Positions 6,882 to 15,274 of a DNA stretch of 54,259 bases are shown in pieces. The stretch covers positions 1 to 54,259 of the forward strand of contig NZ_BAER01000073.1 in assembly GCF_000315055.1 (NCBI RefSeq), in the 5' to 3' direction. Below the pieces are notes generated by a model. It was given only the letters and a program-made list of their open reading frames with translations, did no database searches and was not told where the DNA came from. The position numbers and the translations under genes were made by a program. The number at the start of each line of letters is the position of its first letter. Position 1 is the stretch's first letter. This DNA is from Paraglaciecola polaris LMG 21857. GTDB lineage: Bacteria; Pseudomonadota; Gammaproteobacteria; Enterobacterales; Alteromonadaceae.

Positions 6882-9632
6882 CTATTGGGCGTACTTAACC
6901 TTCAACTGGGTTTGGCGCTCAATGTTTGCTTCCGTTTTCATTTCGCGCTGCTCGAGCTTACGTTTACCGAGCAAATCGCTACCATCCAAAAATAAAGCTT
7001 CCACGTAATTTAAGTATATTTCTTCGTTACGCATTTTATCATTCACCACAGCATCATATTGTTTTACCGCTTTCTTATATTCTTTTTTAGCCACAAGCAC
7101 TTGTGCATAAGTGTCGACCGCAGCAGCATTATCAGGACGTTGTTTCAGCGCATTCTCAGCGTATTGAAAAGCTTTATCCAACTCATTTTTTTGTAAATAT
7201 AAATAAGCTAAATTATTGAGCGCTACAAAGTTATTAGGATTTTTCTGCAGCAAGGTTTGATAACTGACTATGGCCTCGTCATCGCCGCTGCTAATTTGTC
7301 GTTCCGCCAGCATCATTAACGCCGCACCATCATTCGGTAACGCCTGTAAATGTTGCTGTATGACCTTTAACGCTTCGCCTGGTTTATCGAGTCGTTCTAA
7401 TGTTAATACCCACATCACCAAGTTGCGCCCATTGGGCAATCCCAGATAGGCCGCGTGGGCGTTGGGTTCAGCCAGCTCAAATTGCTCATCGTTAATTTGT
7501 AAACGCGCTAAAAAGCCTTTAACGATTGGCATCGATTTTAACGCTTGGGGAATACTGTCATAGGCTTTTTGTGCCGCGACAATACGCTTATTCATCAATA
7601 AAAAGTGGGTATGTAATAATTGCATCTGAGCATCATTACGCACAGCCAAAAAGCCTTCTGTGAGCTTAACTCCCTCTTCAAACTTACCTGTACTGTCGAG
7701 TAGTAATAACTTCCCGACCACTGCTTGTTTGTTATTCGGCGCTTGACTTAACCACTTATCGTAATGCGCTTGCGCGCCAGCAATATCTCCTGCTCGAATC
7801 AATGCCTGACCTTTACCCGGCCAGTAAGCGGGAGGAAGCGATGCGTCTTGGTCAAATGTCGCGAACTGCTGCAATGCTAAATCATATTGCCCTTCTAGCA
7901 ATAATAGCCGTGCGTATAGCGTGCTCACCTCTTGGTCGTCTGGGGCATTCGCTAATGCCGCTTTAACCAGTGCGACACCCTGCTCAGCATGACCTTGCTG
8001 CTTATTCACTAAATAAGCCGTTGCTAAAGCAGGGGTATAATTAGGATGAGCGTTAAGCAGCACTGCTAGGGCCTTTTGCGCAGCGGTGTAGTCTTTTTCG
8101 GCAATATAGAGATTTATTAGGCCAAGCGCGGCTCCTTGATGGCTAGGCGCAATGCTCAGAACCTGCTGAAATTCCGCTTTTGCTTTACTCACATTTTGTT
8201 GTTTGCTGTACACCTCGCCAGCCAATAAGTAAGCACTGATATCATTCGCATCATCCTCTTTCCATTGCTGGGCGAGTTCCAACGCCTTATCGTATTGCTT
8301 GGTTGTTACATACGCGGTCGCCAAGGTTTTTTTAGCACTTTCCAGCTCAGGTGACTTTGCTACGGCCTCTTCTAAATCCACTATGCCATCAAGGTTGTTC
8401 AATGACAGCTTAAGCAAACCTAAACGGGTTAAGTCTTCTGCTGTGGTACTGATGCTTGACGATTTTTCCACCAGTTGTTGAGCGTCTTTTACATTACCTT
8501 GACGCAATAACTCATAACTTGCTTTTGAAAATAACTGGGCATCTTGTTCACTCACCTGCTCGATGCGCTCAAGTACATCACCCGCTTCTGTTGTTAAACC
8601 AAGTTGCAACTGGCTTGCTGCAAGCAAACGCAGCCCAGGATGGTTACCGGGTAAGTTGCTGGCGACCAAAGACAAGTGTTGTTGGGCCGATTCAAAGTCT
8701 TTCTGCTGATAAGCCGCGTAACCAGCAATTAACCGTAAAGCAGGATCATTAATACCGTTTTGTATCGCCAACTCAGCATATTTTTGCGCCTCCGGATAAT
8801 CTTTTTCAGCAATACGCGCTGCAGCTTTAAGTTGATTGAGCAAACCATTTTTACCGTTAACCTCTAGTAATTTGTCTACATAAGGTTCTGCTTTAGCCGT
8901 TTCACCTAAGTCGACCCATAACTTCGCCAACACAAACATGGTTTGCAAATCATCTGGGTATAATGAAACGTAGCGATCAAATTCTTGGGCTGCGGCTTTT
9001 GGGTCGCCCACACTCAGGTGTAATTGTGCGGCGAGTTTCAGTACTTCAGGATGATCTGGCGCAGTGTCTTTTACATTAGCAATAATTTGTAAGGCCAATG
9101 GATAATCTTTGTTCAATATTTCGCCATACACCTGACTCAAGGCTTTAAACTCTGAATCTGTGTCCAGTTGCATTTGATCAGCAATGATTGCTCGAGCGTC
9201 ATCAGGCTTATTCAGACGCACCAAAGACACAATTTTAAAATAACCGATTTCGGCTTTTTCATTTAGGCTCAAATCAACGTTTTGATCGTCCATTTCGCTA
9301 ATAGCCGCATACGCTCCAGTTCGCTGATAAGCGCGAGTGAGTAATGGCAGTACTTTCGCACCATCGTAGCCATACTCTAACGCTCTGCTTAATTCTTTTT
9401 CTGCGCTCTCGAATTGCTTTTCGGCGATATATACTTTGCCTAATTCAAACCTTGCTTGGGGTGATTTAGGCGCAAGCTGAACGGCCGTTTTAAGGGAGAC
9501 AATGGCCGATGCGTTATCATTTTTTGCGATAAAATCTTGAGCGGCTTGAATATGTTCTTCACTGGTTTGCTGGCCACAACTGATCAACATCCCTAGTGAT
9601 AGTGCGATTATTGTTTTTTTCATGGTGTTCAT
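6882..9632 (-). CDS. prsT: TPR-repeat lipoprotein, PEP-CTERM/exosortase-associated PrsT type
   Basis: A 916-residue protein built almost wholly of tetratricopeptide repeats. It starts with a lipoprotein signal whose lipobox is LISC, so the mature N-terminus would be a lipidated Cys and the repeats would face the periplasm. Overall length, the opening repeat pattern (AAQDFIAKNDNASAIVSLK, then FELGKVYIAEKQFESAEKEL) and the YGYDGAKVLPLL element match the TPR lipoprotein family found with PEP-CTERM/exosortase systems. That family is thought to aid export or surface display of PEP-CTERM proteins or exopolysaccharide. I chose ATG 9632 because AGAGGA lies about 8 bases upstream. The assignment is from pattern memory; no exosortase gene is in the window. 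Confidence 0.78.
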   Translation of the reverse strand: MNTMKKTIIALSLGMLISCGQQTSEEHIQAAQDFIAKNDNASAIVSLKTAVQLAPKSPQARFELGKVYIAEKQFESAEKELSRALEYGYDGAKVLPLLTRAYQRTGAYAAISEMDDQNVDLSLNEKAEIGYFKIVSLVRLNKPDDARAIIADQMQLDTDSEFKALSQVYGEILNKDYPLALQIIANVKDTAPDHPEVLKLAAQLHLSVGDPKAAAQEFDRYVSLYPDDLQTMFVLAKLWVDLGETAKAEPYVDKLLEVNGKNGLLNQLKAAARIAEKDYPEAQKYAELAIQNGINDPALRLIAGYAAYQQKDFESAQQHLSLVASNLPGNHPGLRLLAASQLQLGLTTEAGDVLERIEQVSEQDAQLFSKASYELLRQGNVKDAQQLVEKSSSISTTAEDLTRLGLLKLSLNNLDGIVDLEEAVAKSPELESAKKTLATAYVTTKQYDKALELAQQWKEDDANDISAYLLAGEVYSKQQNVSKAKAEFQQVLSIAPSHQGAALGLINLYIAEKDYTAAQKALAVLLNAHPNYTPALATAYLVNKQQGHAEQGVALVKAALANAPDDQEVSTLYARLLLLEGQYDLALQQFATFDQDASLPPAYWPGKGQALIRAGDIAGAQAHYDKWLSQAPNNKQAVVGKLLLLDSTGKFEEGVKLTEGFLAVRNDAQMQLLHTHFLLMNKRIVAAQKAYDSIPQALKSMPIVKGFLARLQINDEQFELAEPNAHAAYLGLPNGRNLVMWVLTLERLDKPGEALKVIQQHLQALPNDGAALMMLAERQISSGDDEAIVSYQTLLQKNPNNFVALNNLAYLYLQKNELDKAFQYAENALKQRPDNAAAVDTYAQVLVAKKEYKKAVKQYDAVVNDKMRNEEIYLNYVEALFLDGSDLLGKRKLEQREMKTEANIERQTQLKVKYAQ

Positions 9633-10159
9633 CTTCCATATCCTCTCATCGTCTTTTGATGCAGCGGCATTAATTCGATCCGCTTCCATCTAAAAAGTAC
9701 TGCGATATCCTAAAAATTAGCCGTCAAAAATATGCTAACGCTAAACTTATCTTACTTGAAGCACTGGGTCAGTTAAAAGGTTTGTACCTGACGCTTTTTG
9801 CTCAATTTACCCCGTCAGCTAAAATTTGAAGCTGAGCAAAAAGATGGAAAGGTCGTATTATTACCCCAACAATAATTCCTCTCGTAAAATGCTGCCCGCA
9901 ACATTGTGTTAATACAAGTTAATTTGCATGACAATTTGTTGCATTTTAATGGTTCATTATCATTGCGTTAACGCATTGATAACAAGTTAACGAACTATCT
10001 TCAACTATTACAGATAAGTTCAAATAAAACGCGGCCTAACGTGGTGTATAGGGACGATTTCTCATATAATACTTTTTTTGTGTATCCACGCTGGTTTCGT
10101 TTTAGAATTTGACTGTGAAATCTAAGTTAATCCTGCGTGTTTCTAACTAGGGATAATTA
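9633..10159. other. Long intergenic region, divergent promoters and helicase leader
   Basis: No convincing gene. It holds the upstream regions of the TPR lipoprotein (left) and the DEAD-box helicase (right). A TATAAT at 10065-10070 is a plausible -10 box for the helicase, giving a leader of roughly 80 bases, but I see no good -35. A strong inverted repeat (9794-9843) is listed separately. Confidence 0.5.
9794..9843. repeat. Inverted repeat, 11-bp perfect arms
   Basis: CTTTTTGCTCA at 9794-9804 pairs exactly with TGAGCAAAAAG at 9833-9843. A smaller CAGCT/AGCTG pair lies inside the loop. There is no T-tract after the stem on either strand, so it is not a standard terminator. Role unknown. Confidence 0.6.
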
Positions 10160-11905
10160 ATGACTGACACTGTCGAATTGACTTTTAAAGACCTCAACCT
10201 ACCTGCCGAACTTCTTCAAGCTTTAGAAAAAGTAGGTTATGAAACACCAACTCCAATCCAAGCTGAATGTATTCCGCTAATCATGGCAGGTCACGACCTT
10301 CTTGGTACGGCGCAAACTGGTACTGGTAAAACAGCGGCATTCGCATTGCCTATGCTCGCGAACATTGATGCCAACAACAGCAATACCCAATTATTGGTTT
10401 TAGCTCCGACTCGCGAACTTGCGATTCAAGTAGCTGAAGCATTTCAGGTTTATGCGAGCTTCTCACGTAAAATTAACGTATTGCCAATCTACGGCGGCTC
10501 TTCATACGACAACCAAATTCGCCAACTAAGACGTGGCGCACAGGTTGTAGTAGGTACGCCTGGTCGTGTTATCGATCACATCAAAAAAGGCACGCTTAAA
10601 TTAGACAACTTGAAATTCTTGGTACTTGACGAAGCTGACGAAATGCTGCGTATGGGTTTCATCGATGATGTTGAGTGGATTTTAAGCCATGCACCTGCTG
10701 AGCGCCAAACGGCCTTGTTCTCAGCGACCATGCCTGATCCGATCCGTAAAATAACCAAACGTTATTTGAACGATCCGAAGCAAGTTAAAATCGAATCTAA
10801 AGTCACCACTGCTAGCACCATTAAACAGCGCTACTGTCAGGTAGCCGGTCATCATAAACTTGAAGCACTTACCCGTATTATGGAAGTGGAACAATTTGAT
10901 GGCGTGATTATATTCGTGCGTACTAAAACTGCGACTATGGAGCTGGCAGAAAAACTGTCTGCCCGTGGTTATGCAGTAGAGCCACTCAATGGTGACATTC
11001 CACAGAACTCTCGTGAACGTACCGTTGAGCGTTTGAAACGCGGCAAAATTGATATCTTAGTTGCAACTGACGTTGTGGCTCGTGGTCTTGATGTTGAACG
11101 TGTTAGCCATGTTATTAACTATGACGTGCCTTACGATACTGAATCTTATGTACACCGTATCGGTCGTACAGGTCGTGCCGGTCGTACAGGTGATGCAATA
11201 TTGTTTATCTCTCACCGTGAAAAACGCATGTTGTTTTCAATTGAGCGCGCGACTCGCCAATCAATTGACCCTATGCCAATTCCGTCAATTTCCCAGTTGA
11301 ACGAAACACGCTTAAGCCGTTTCAAAAACAGTGTTATTGAAGCGATCAGTGACAGCAGCATTGAAACATTGATCCCTATTGTTGAGTCAATTCAAAAAGA
11401 AACAGAAGCTTCACCAGAAGTGATCATGGCTGCATTAGCTAAAATCGCACAGGGTGACGAGCCACTTATTTTGAAAGAAGGCGACCGCCCGGACCTCAAT
11501 GCTGCCCCCCCACGTGGTGACAGAGGCGACCGTCCAGATCGCGGTGGACGCGAACAACGCGGCGCTCGTAATGAACGCGGTGGCGACCGTGGCGGCGAAA
11601 GACCACAGCGTGCTCGTAAAAGCAGTACACCTGAAGAAGGTATGCAGCGCTACCGTATCGAAGTAGGCCACACTCATGGTGCAAAGCCTGGTAACATAGT
11701 TGGTGCGATTGCAAATGAAGCTAACATTAGCAGCAAAAACATTGGCGCTATCGAAATTTACGATAATTTCAGCACAGTTGATTTGCCTAAAAATATGCCT
11801 CGCGCAACCCAAGATACGTTGCAGAAAACCCGAGTTGCCGGTCAACGTCTGAATATGCGTGAATGGTCAGATCAGCCTCCACGTCGCAAAAGCAAACCTG
11901 AATAA
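10160..11905 (+). CDS. deaD: ATP-dependent DEAD-box RNA helicase, DeaD/CsdA type
   Basis: A 581-residue RNA helicase. Motifs in order: Q motif region TPTPIQ (30-35), Walker A AQTGTGKT (51-58), DEAD (157-160), SAT (188-190), then ARGLD and HRIGRTGRAGRTG in the second RecA domain. A basic RGG-type linker (about 450-495, repeated RGDRGD and GGDRGG) follows. The C-terminus carries a DbpA-like RNA-binding domain (HTHGAKPGNIVGAIANEA). DeaD proteins unwind RNA in ribosome assembly and at low temperature. Start supported by AGGGAT 7 bases upstream. The long AT-rich leader is consistent with post-transcriptional control as known for E. coli csdA (inference). Confidence 0.95.
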   Translation: MTDTVELTFKDLNLPAELLQALEKVGYETPTPIQAECIPLIMAGHDLLGTAQTGTGKTAAFALPMLANIDANNSNTQLLVLAPTRELAIQVAEAFQVYASFSRKINVLPIYGGSSYDNQIRQLRRGAQVVVGTPGRVIDHIKKGTLKLDNLKFLVLDEADEMLRMGFIDDVEWILSHAPAERQTALFSATMPDPIRKITKRYLNDPKQVKIESKVTTASTIKQRYCQVAGHHKLEALTRIMEVEQFDGVIIFVRTKTATMELAEKLSARGYAVEPLNGDIPQNSRERTVERLKRGKIDILVATDVVARGLDVERVSHVINYDVPYDTESYVHRIGRTGRAGRTGDAILFISHREKRMLFSIERATRQSIDPMPIPSISQLNETRLSRFKNSVIEAISDSSIETLIPIVESIQKETEASPEVIMAALAKIAQGDEPLILKEGDRPDLNAAPPRGDRGDRPDRGGREQRGARNERGGDRGGERPQRARKSSTPEEGMQRYRIEVGHTHGAKPGNIVGAIANEANISSKNIGAIEIYDNFSTVDLPKNMPRATQDTLQKTRVAGQRLNMREWSDQPPRRKSKPE

Positions 11906-11961
11906 CGTTTTTCAAAGCGTCGCTTTAGGTTGATCGTAACCAAGTCGAACAAAACATTCTG

Positions 11962-11984
11962 AAGGGGCCTATGGCCCCTTTTTT
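11962..11984 (+). terminator. Rho-independent terminator of helicase gene
   Basis: AAGGGGCC-TAT-GGCCCCTT followed directly by a run of T. It lies about 57 bases after the helicase stop codon. Confidence 0.92.
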
Positions 11985-12158
11985 GTGCCTGTACGTCACA
12001 GATGTCAAACATGGAGCCACGTTTTATCTTTGGCTATTAGCCTGGGCCTATTCATAACTAAAAAGAATATGTTTTCAGTTTACAATGCTTTATTTAAATA
12101 AGAAGAACACGCAAAATACGCCTTAGATTCAGTGTATAAAGAGCGTTAGCAGAGCAAC

Positions 12159-13547
12159 ATGCAATATTTCCCGATTTTTGTCGATACCAAAGAACTACAC
12201 TGCCTGATTGTTGGTGCCGGTGAAGTAGCGGCGCGTAAAGCCGAATTACTATTGAAGACGTCGGCCACTGTTACGCTAGTAGCGCCTTGGGCCTGTGATA
12301 CTATATTACGCTTGGCTGCAGAGGAAAAAGTCATCCTAGTTACCCGGGACTATCAGCCAAATGATTTACAGGCTAAACGCCTGGTATTCGTTGCGACTAA
12401 CGACAGCTTATTGAACGCGCAAATCCATCAGCAAGCCAAAGCACTAAATATTTTGGTTAACGTGGTGGATAACACTCCCCTATGCGAATTTATCACCCCA
12501 TCTATTGTTGACCGCTCACCGATCATCATTGCCATGAGCAGTGGCGGTGTTGCCCCTGTGCTGCTGCGTTATTTACGTCAGAAACTAGAATCAGTGATCC
12601 CACAGAAAGTCAGTTTACTCGGCCAGTTTTCGGAAAAATTTCGTGAAACCGTTAAAGCGCGTTTTAATTCAGTCACCAAACGGCGCTATTTTTGGGAAGA
12701 TGTATTAGACGGGGATGTAGCTGAACAAGTGCTGCAAGGCAATCAAAGCAAAGCCGAGCAAATGATGCACCACAAGCTTGCGCTGGACGAACATGACTCA
12801 GGAAAAGGGGAAGTCTACTTGGTTGGTGCAGGCCCAGGCGATCCAGATTTACTGACTTTTCGTGCTCTGCGCCTAATGCAAAAAGCAGATGTGGTCGTTT
12901 ACGATAGACTCGTTTCAAAAGAGATATTAGAACTGGTACGCCGTGATGCCGAAAAAATTTACGTGGGCAAAGCCCGTAGTTTACACACTGTGCCCCAAGA
13001 TGAAATCAACCAGCTTTTAGCTGATCTCGCTTTAGCAGGTAACCGTGTGGTGCGCTTAAAAGGTGGCGACCCGTTCATCTTTGGTCGCGGTGGTGAAGAA
13101 ATCGAAACCTTAGTGGAAAAAGGCGTGAGCTTTCAAGTGGTGCCTGGCATCACAGCCGCAAGCGGCGCGGCGAGTTACGCAGGGATTCCGCTAACTCACC
13201 GAGACCATGCGAAATCCGTGGTATTTGCGACAGGACACTTACGGGATAACAGCATTGATCTTAATTGGCCGATGCTCGCTCAACCAGAACAAACCACAGT
13301 ATTTTATATGGGCCTTACTGGTCTGCCGGTGATATGCCAGAAACTGATTGAACATGGTTTGCCACAGACCACTGAAATCGCCCTAATTCAATCGGCAACC
13401 TTGCCAAACCAAAAAGTGGTGACCGGTAATTTAAGCAATATCCAGCAAAAAGTCGCCGAAGCAGGTATTCAACCACCGGCCTTAATTATTGTCGGTTCAG
13501 TGGTAAGCCTGCGAGATAAATTAAACTGGTTTAAGCAAAGTGCTTAG
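12159..13547 (+). CDS. cysG: Siroheme synthase (uroporphyrinogen methyltransferase / precorrin-2 dehydrogenase / ferrochelatase)
   Basis: A 462-residue trifunctional CysG that makes siroheme, cofactor of sulfite and nitrite reductases, from uroporphyrinogen III. The N-terminal half is the NAD-dependent dehydrogenase/chelatase with GAGEVAARKAE (19-29). MSSGG at 126-130 puts a serine at position 128, as in Salmonella CysG. The C-terminal half is the SAM uroporphyrinogen methyltransferase starting at VYLVGAGPGDPDLLT (219-233), with RLKGGDPFIFGRGGEE and VVPGITAASGAASY. Both halves are intact. No sulfite or nitrite reductase genes are in the window. It is convergent with the next gene, 18 bases apart. 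Confidence 0.97.
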   Translation: MQYFPIFVDTKELHCLIVGAGEVAARKAELLLKTSATVTLVAPWACDTILRLAAEEKVILVTRDYQPNDLQAKRLVFVATNDSLLNAQIHQQAKALNILVNVVDNTPLCEFITPSIVDRSPIIIAMSSGGVAPVLLRYLRQKLESVIPQKVSLLGQFSEKFRETVKARFNSVTKRRYFWEDVLDGDVAEQVLQGNQSKAEQMMHHKLALDEHDSGKGEVYLVGAGPGDPDLLTFRALRLMQKADVVVYDRLVSKEILELVRRDAEKIYVGKARSLHTVPQDEINQLLADLALAGNRVVRLKGGDPFIFGRGGEEIETLVEKGVSFQVVPGITAASGAASYAGIPLTHRDHAKSVVFATGHLRDNSIDLNWPMLAQPEQTTVFYMGLTGLPVICQKLIEHGLPQTTEIALIQSATLPNQKVVTGNLSNIQQKVAEAGIQPPALIIVGSVVSLRDKLNWFKQSA

Positions 13548-13565
13548 GACAACTGTTAACGGTGA

Positions 13566-14243
13566 TTAGGCTTTTTTTGCCAGAAAGATAGTGTGTTTGC
13601 TACCTTTACCTGGACGCGCACGCACAACACGAGTATCGACTTTAAAGCCTATCTTTTTCAGGCGGACTTCGAACAAGTAATCCGGCCCTGCAGACCAAAT
13701 AGCCAACATCCCGTTGGCTTTCATCACCTTAAAAATCTCTTTTAAACCCACTTCAGAATAGATCCAGTTATTGTCAGAATGCGTTAACCCTTCAGGGCCA
13801 TTATCCACATCCAATAAAACGGCGTCATAGGTGGGCGTTTTCGTATTTAGCAGCGCCTTTACATCACCCACACAAACCCGAGTCCTTGAATCTTGCAACG
13901 GGTTACCGGCACAGTTACCCAAAGGACCTTGATTCCATTTAACCACTTCCGGTATTAGCTCAGCAACGGTCACGATTGACGTTTCATCCACGGCTTTCAA
14001 CGCTGATGACAGGGTATAACCCATGCCCAGACCACCGACTAACACATGGGCATTTTTACTGGTTTTAAGGTGCGCACAGCCTAACTCAGAAAGAACTTTT
14101 TCTGAGTTATACACCCGACTATTCATTAGCTCACCGCGTATGCCCGATAAACGAATAGAGAACTCTTTCTCTCGTTGAGACAGCTTAAGCTCGCCGCCAT
14201 TGTTAGGGATAATGGCGGTATCAAGGTGGGTCCAGGGGATCAT
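13566..14243 (-). CDS. Spermidine-synthase-like / class I SAM-methyltransferase-fold protein
   Basis: A 225-residue protein with a Rossmann-like core. Seen: VLVGGLGMGYTLSSAL (the SAM/dcSAM glycine motif), VAELIPEVVKWN, and YDAVLLDVDNGPEGL, the acidic motif at the end of strand 4 found in polyamine synthases. It is shorter than SpeE (about 285 residues) and lacks its N-terminal beta domain, so true aminopropyl transfer is doubtful. A small methyltransferase-fold enzyme of unknown substrate is the safest call. It lies 107 bases downstream of fpr on the same strand. Confidence 0.75.
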   Translation of the reverse strand: MIPWTHLDTAIIPNNGGELKLSQREKEFSIRLSGIRGELMNSRVYNSEKVLSELGCAHLKTSKNAHVLVGGLGMGYTLSSALKAVDETSIVTVAELIPEVVKWNQGPLGNCAGNPLQDSRTRVCVGDVKALLNTKTPTYDAVLLDVDNGPEGLTHSDNNWIYSEVGLKEIFKVMKANGMLAIWSAGPDYLFEVRLKKIGFKVDTRVVRARPGKGSKHTIFLAKKA

Positions 14244-14350
14244 ATTAACGTGCCTAATGCGTAAGGGGCTTTTTTCGGGGGCTTATTTTAGCACAAATAT
14301 ACCACCAGAACGTTAGCTTAGAATTAACCCGCTAAATCCGCTACAGCCCA

Positions 14351-15097
14351 TTACCAATAACGCTCTTGCGTGATTTGCCCAGGTGAGCGACGTAAGTGTT
14401 TTTTGAGCCCCATATCTTTCAATACCAGCATCGCTTCTTCAATCATTTGCGGATTACCACACAACATGACCTGACTTTGCTCTGCATCAAGCGTTTGCCC
14501 TGCCTGCTCAATGATATTGCCATTGCTTAATAATGCAGGAATACGTCCTTGCAACGCCCCGTTCACCTTCTCACGACTGACGATTGGCACAAAATGAAAC
14601 TGGTTGGGATATTCATCTTGCCATTTTGCAATCAGCTCCCCGTAGGCTAAATCACTTGCGTGCCTAGCGGCATAAACCAATATCACCTGCTCATAACGCT
14701 GCCATATCTCGGTTCCCGCTAAAATAGACAAGAATGGCCCTACGCCTGTGCCGGTCGCAATTAACCAAATGTTACGGCTATCTGGTACTTCGTGCAAAAC
14801 CAGAAACCCAGTGGCAGGGGCCATGATCTTGAGCCTATCGCCGACGTTAACCCCATGTAATTTAGGTGAAAGTACGCCCTCTGCCACCGGTACAGCCATG
14901 ATCTCAAGGCTCTTGTCCTGTGGGTGGCTAACCAATGAATAAGGTCGAGAAATGATTTTTCCATCCTGTTCAATGCCGACTTTGGTAAATTGCCCTGGGG
15001 TATATTCAGGAAAGTCATCACATTGAAAACCCAGACTAAAGAGATGATCATTCCAATCTATACGCTGAGTAATTTTTGCGTCAAGCCACTGGGCCAT
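14351..15097 (-). CDS. fpr: Ferredoxin--NADP(+) reductase
   Basis: A 248-residue flavoprotein of the bacterial Fpr subclass. FAD-binding RPYSLVS lies at 51-57 and NADP-binding GTGVGPFLS from residue 116. The C-terminus ends HLRRSPGQITQERYW, with the terminal aromatic residue stacking on FAD as in E. coli Fpr. It moves electrons between NADPH and ferredoxin or flavodoxin. Start firmly set by GGAGG 5 bases before the ATG at 15097. The FdxA-type ferredoxin 13 kb away may be a partner (inference). Confidence 0.95.
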   Translation of the reverse strand: MAQWLDAKITQRIDWNDHLFSLGFQCDDFPEYTPGQFTKVGIEQDGKIISRPYSLVSHPQDKSLEIMAVPVAEGVLSPKLHGVNVGDRLKIMAPATGFLVLHEVPDSRNIWLIATGTGVGPFLSILAGTEIWQRYEQVILVYAARHASDLAYGELIAKWQDEYPNQFHFVPIVSREKVNGALQGRIPALLSNGNIIEQAGQTLDAEQSQVMLCGNPQMIEEAMLVLKDMGLKKHLRRSPGQITQERYW

Positions 15098-15209
15098 ACA
15101 TCCTCCAATTAACGAGCTGAATCAACATACTATCTGTTCATAATAACGATCCAGAGGAATATTTCATTCTCTGTCTTTGCTATATCACCTTATGCAGCTC
15201 CATTAAACG

Positions 15210-15243
15210 AAAAGCCCCTTTCAACCAGTCGTCAAAAGAGGCT
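15210..15243 (-). terminator. Probable terminator of TonB receptor gene
   Basis: On the minus strand AGCCTCTTT pairs with AAAGGGGCT (one G-U), followed by a short TTTT. It lies just downstream of the receptor stop at 15275. The U-tract is short, so confidence is moderate. Confidence 0.5.
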
Positions 15244-15274
15244 CACTTGGCTATTTTTAAAAAAACTGATGTGA

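Noticed and set aside
6882-9632. Many plus-strand frames inside the TPR gene and other large genes
   Set aside because: They overlap intact, family-supported genes on the other strand and show no motifs of their own.
13566-14243. Calling this gene SpeE (spermidine synthase)
   Set aside because: It is about 60 residues short, lacks the N-terminal domain, and has no speD neighbour; only the fold is supported.
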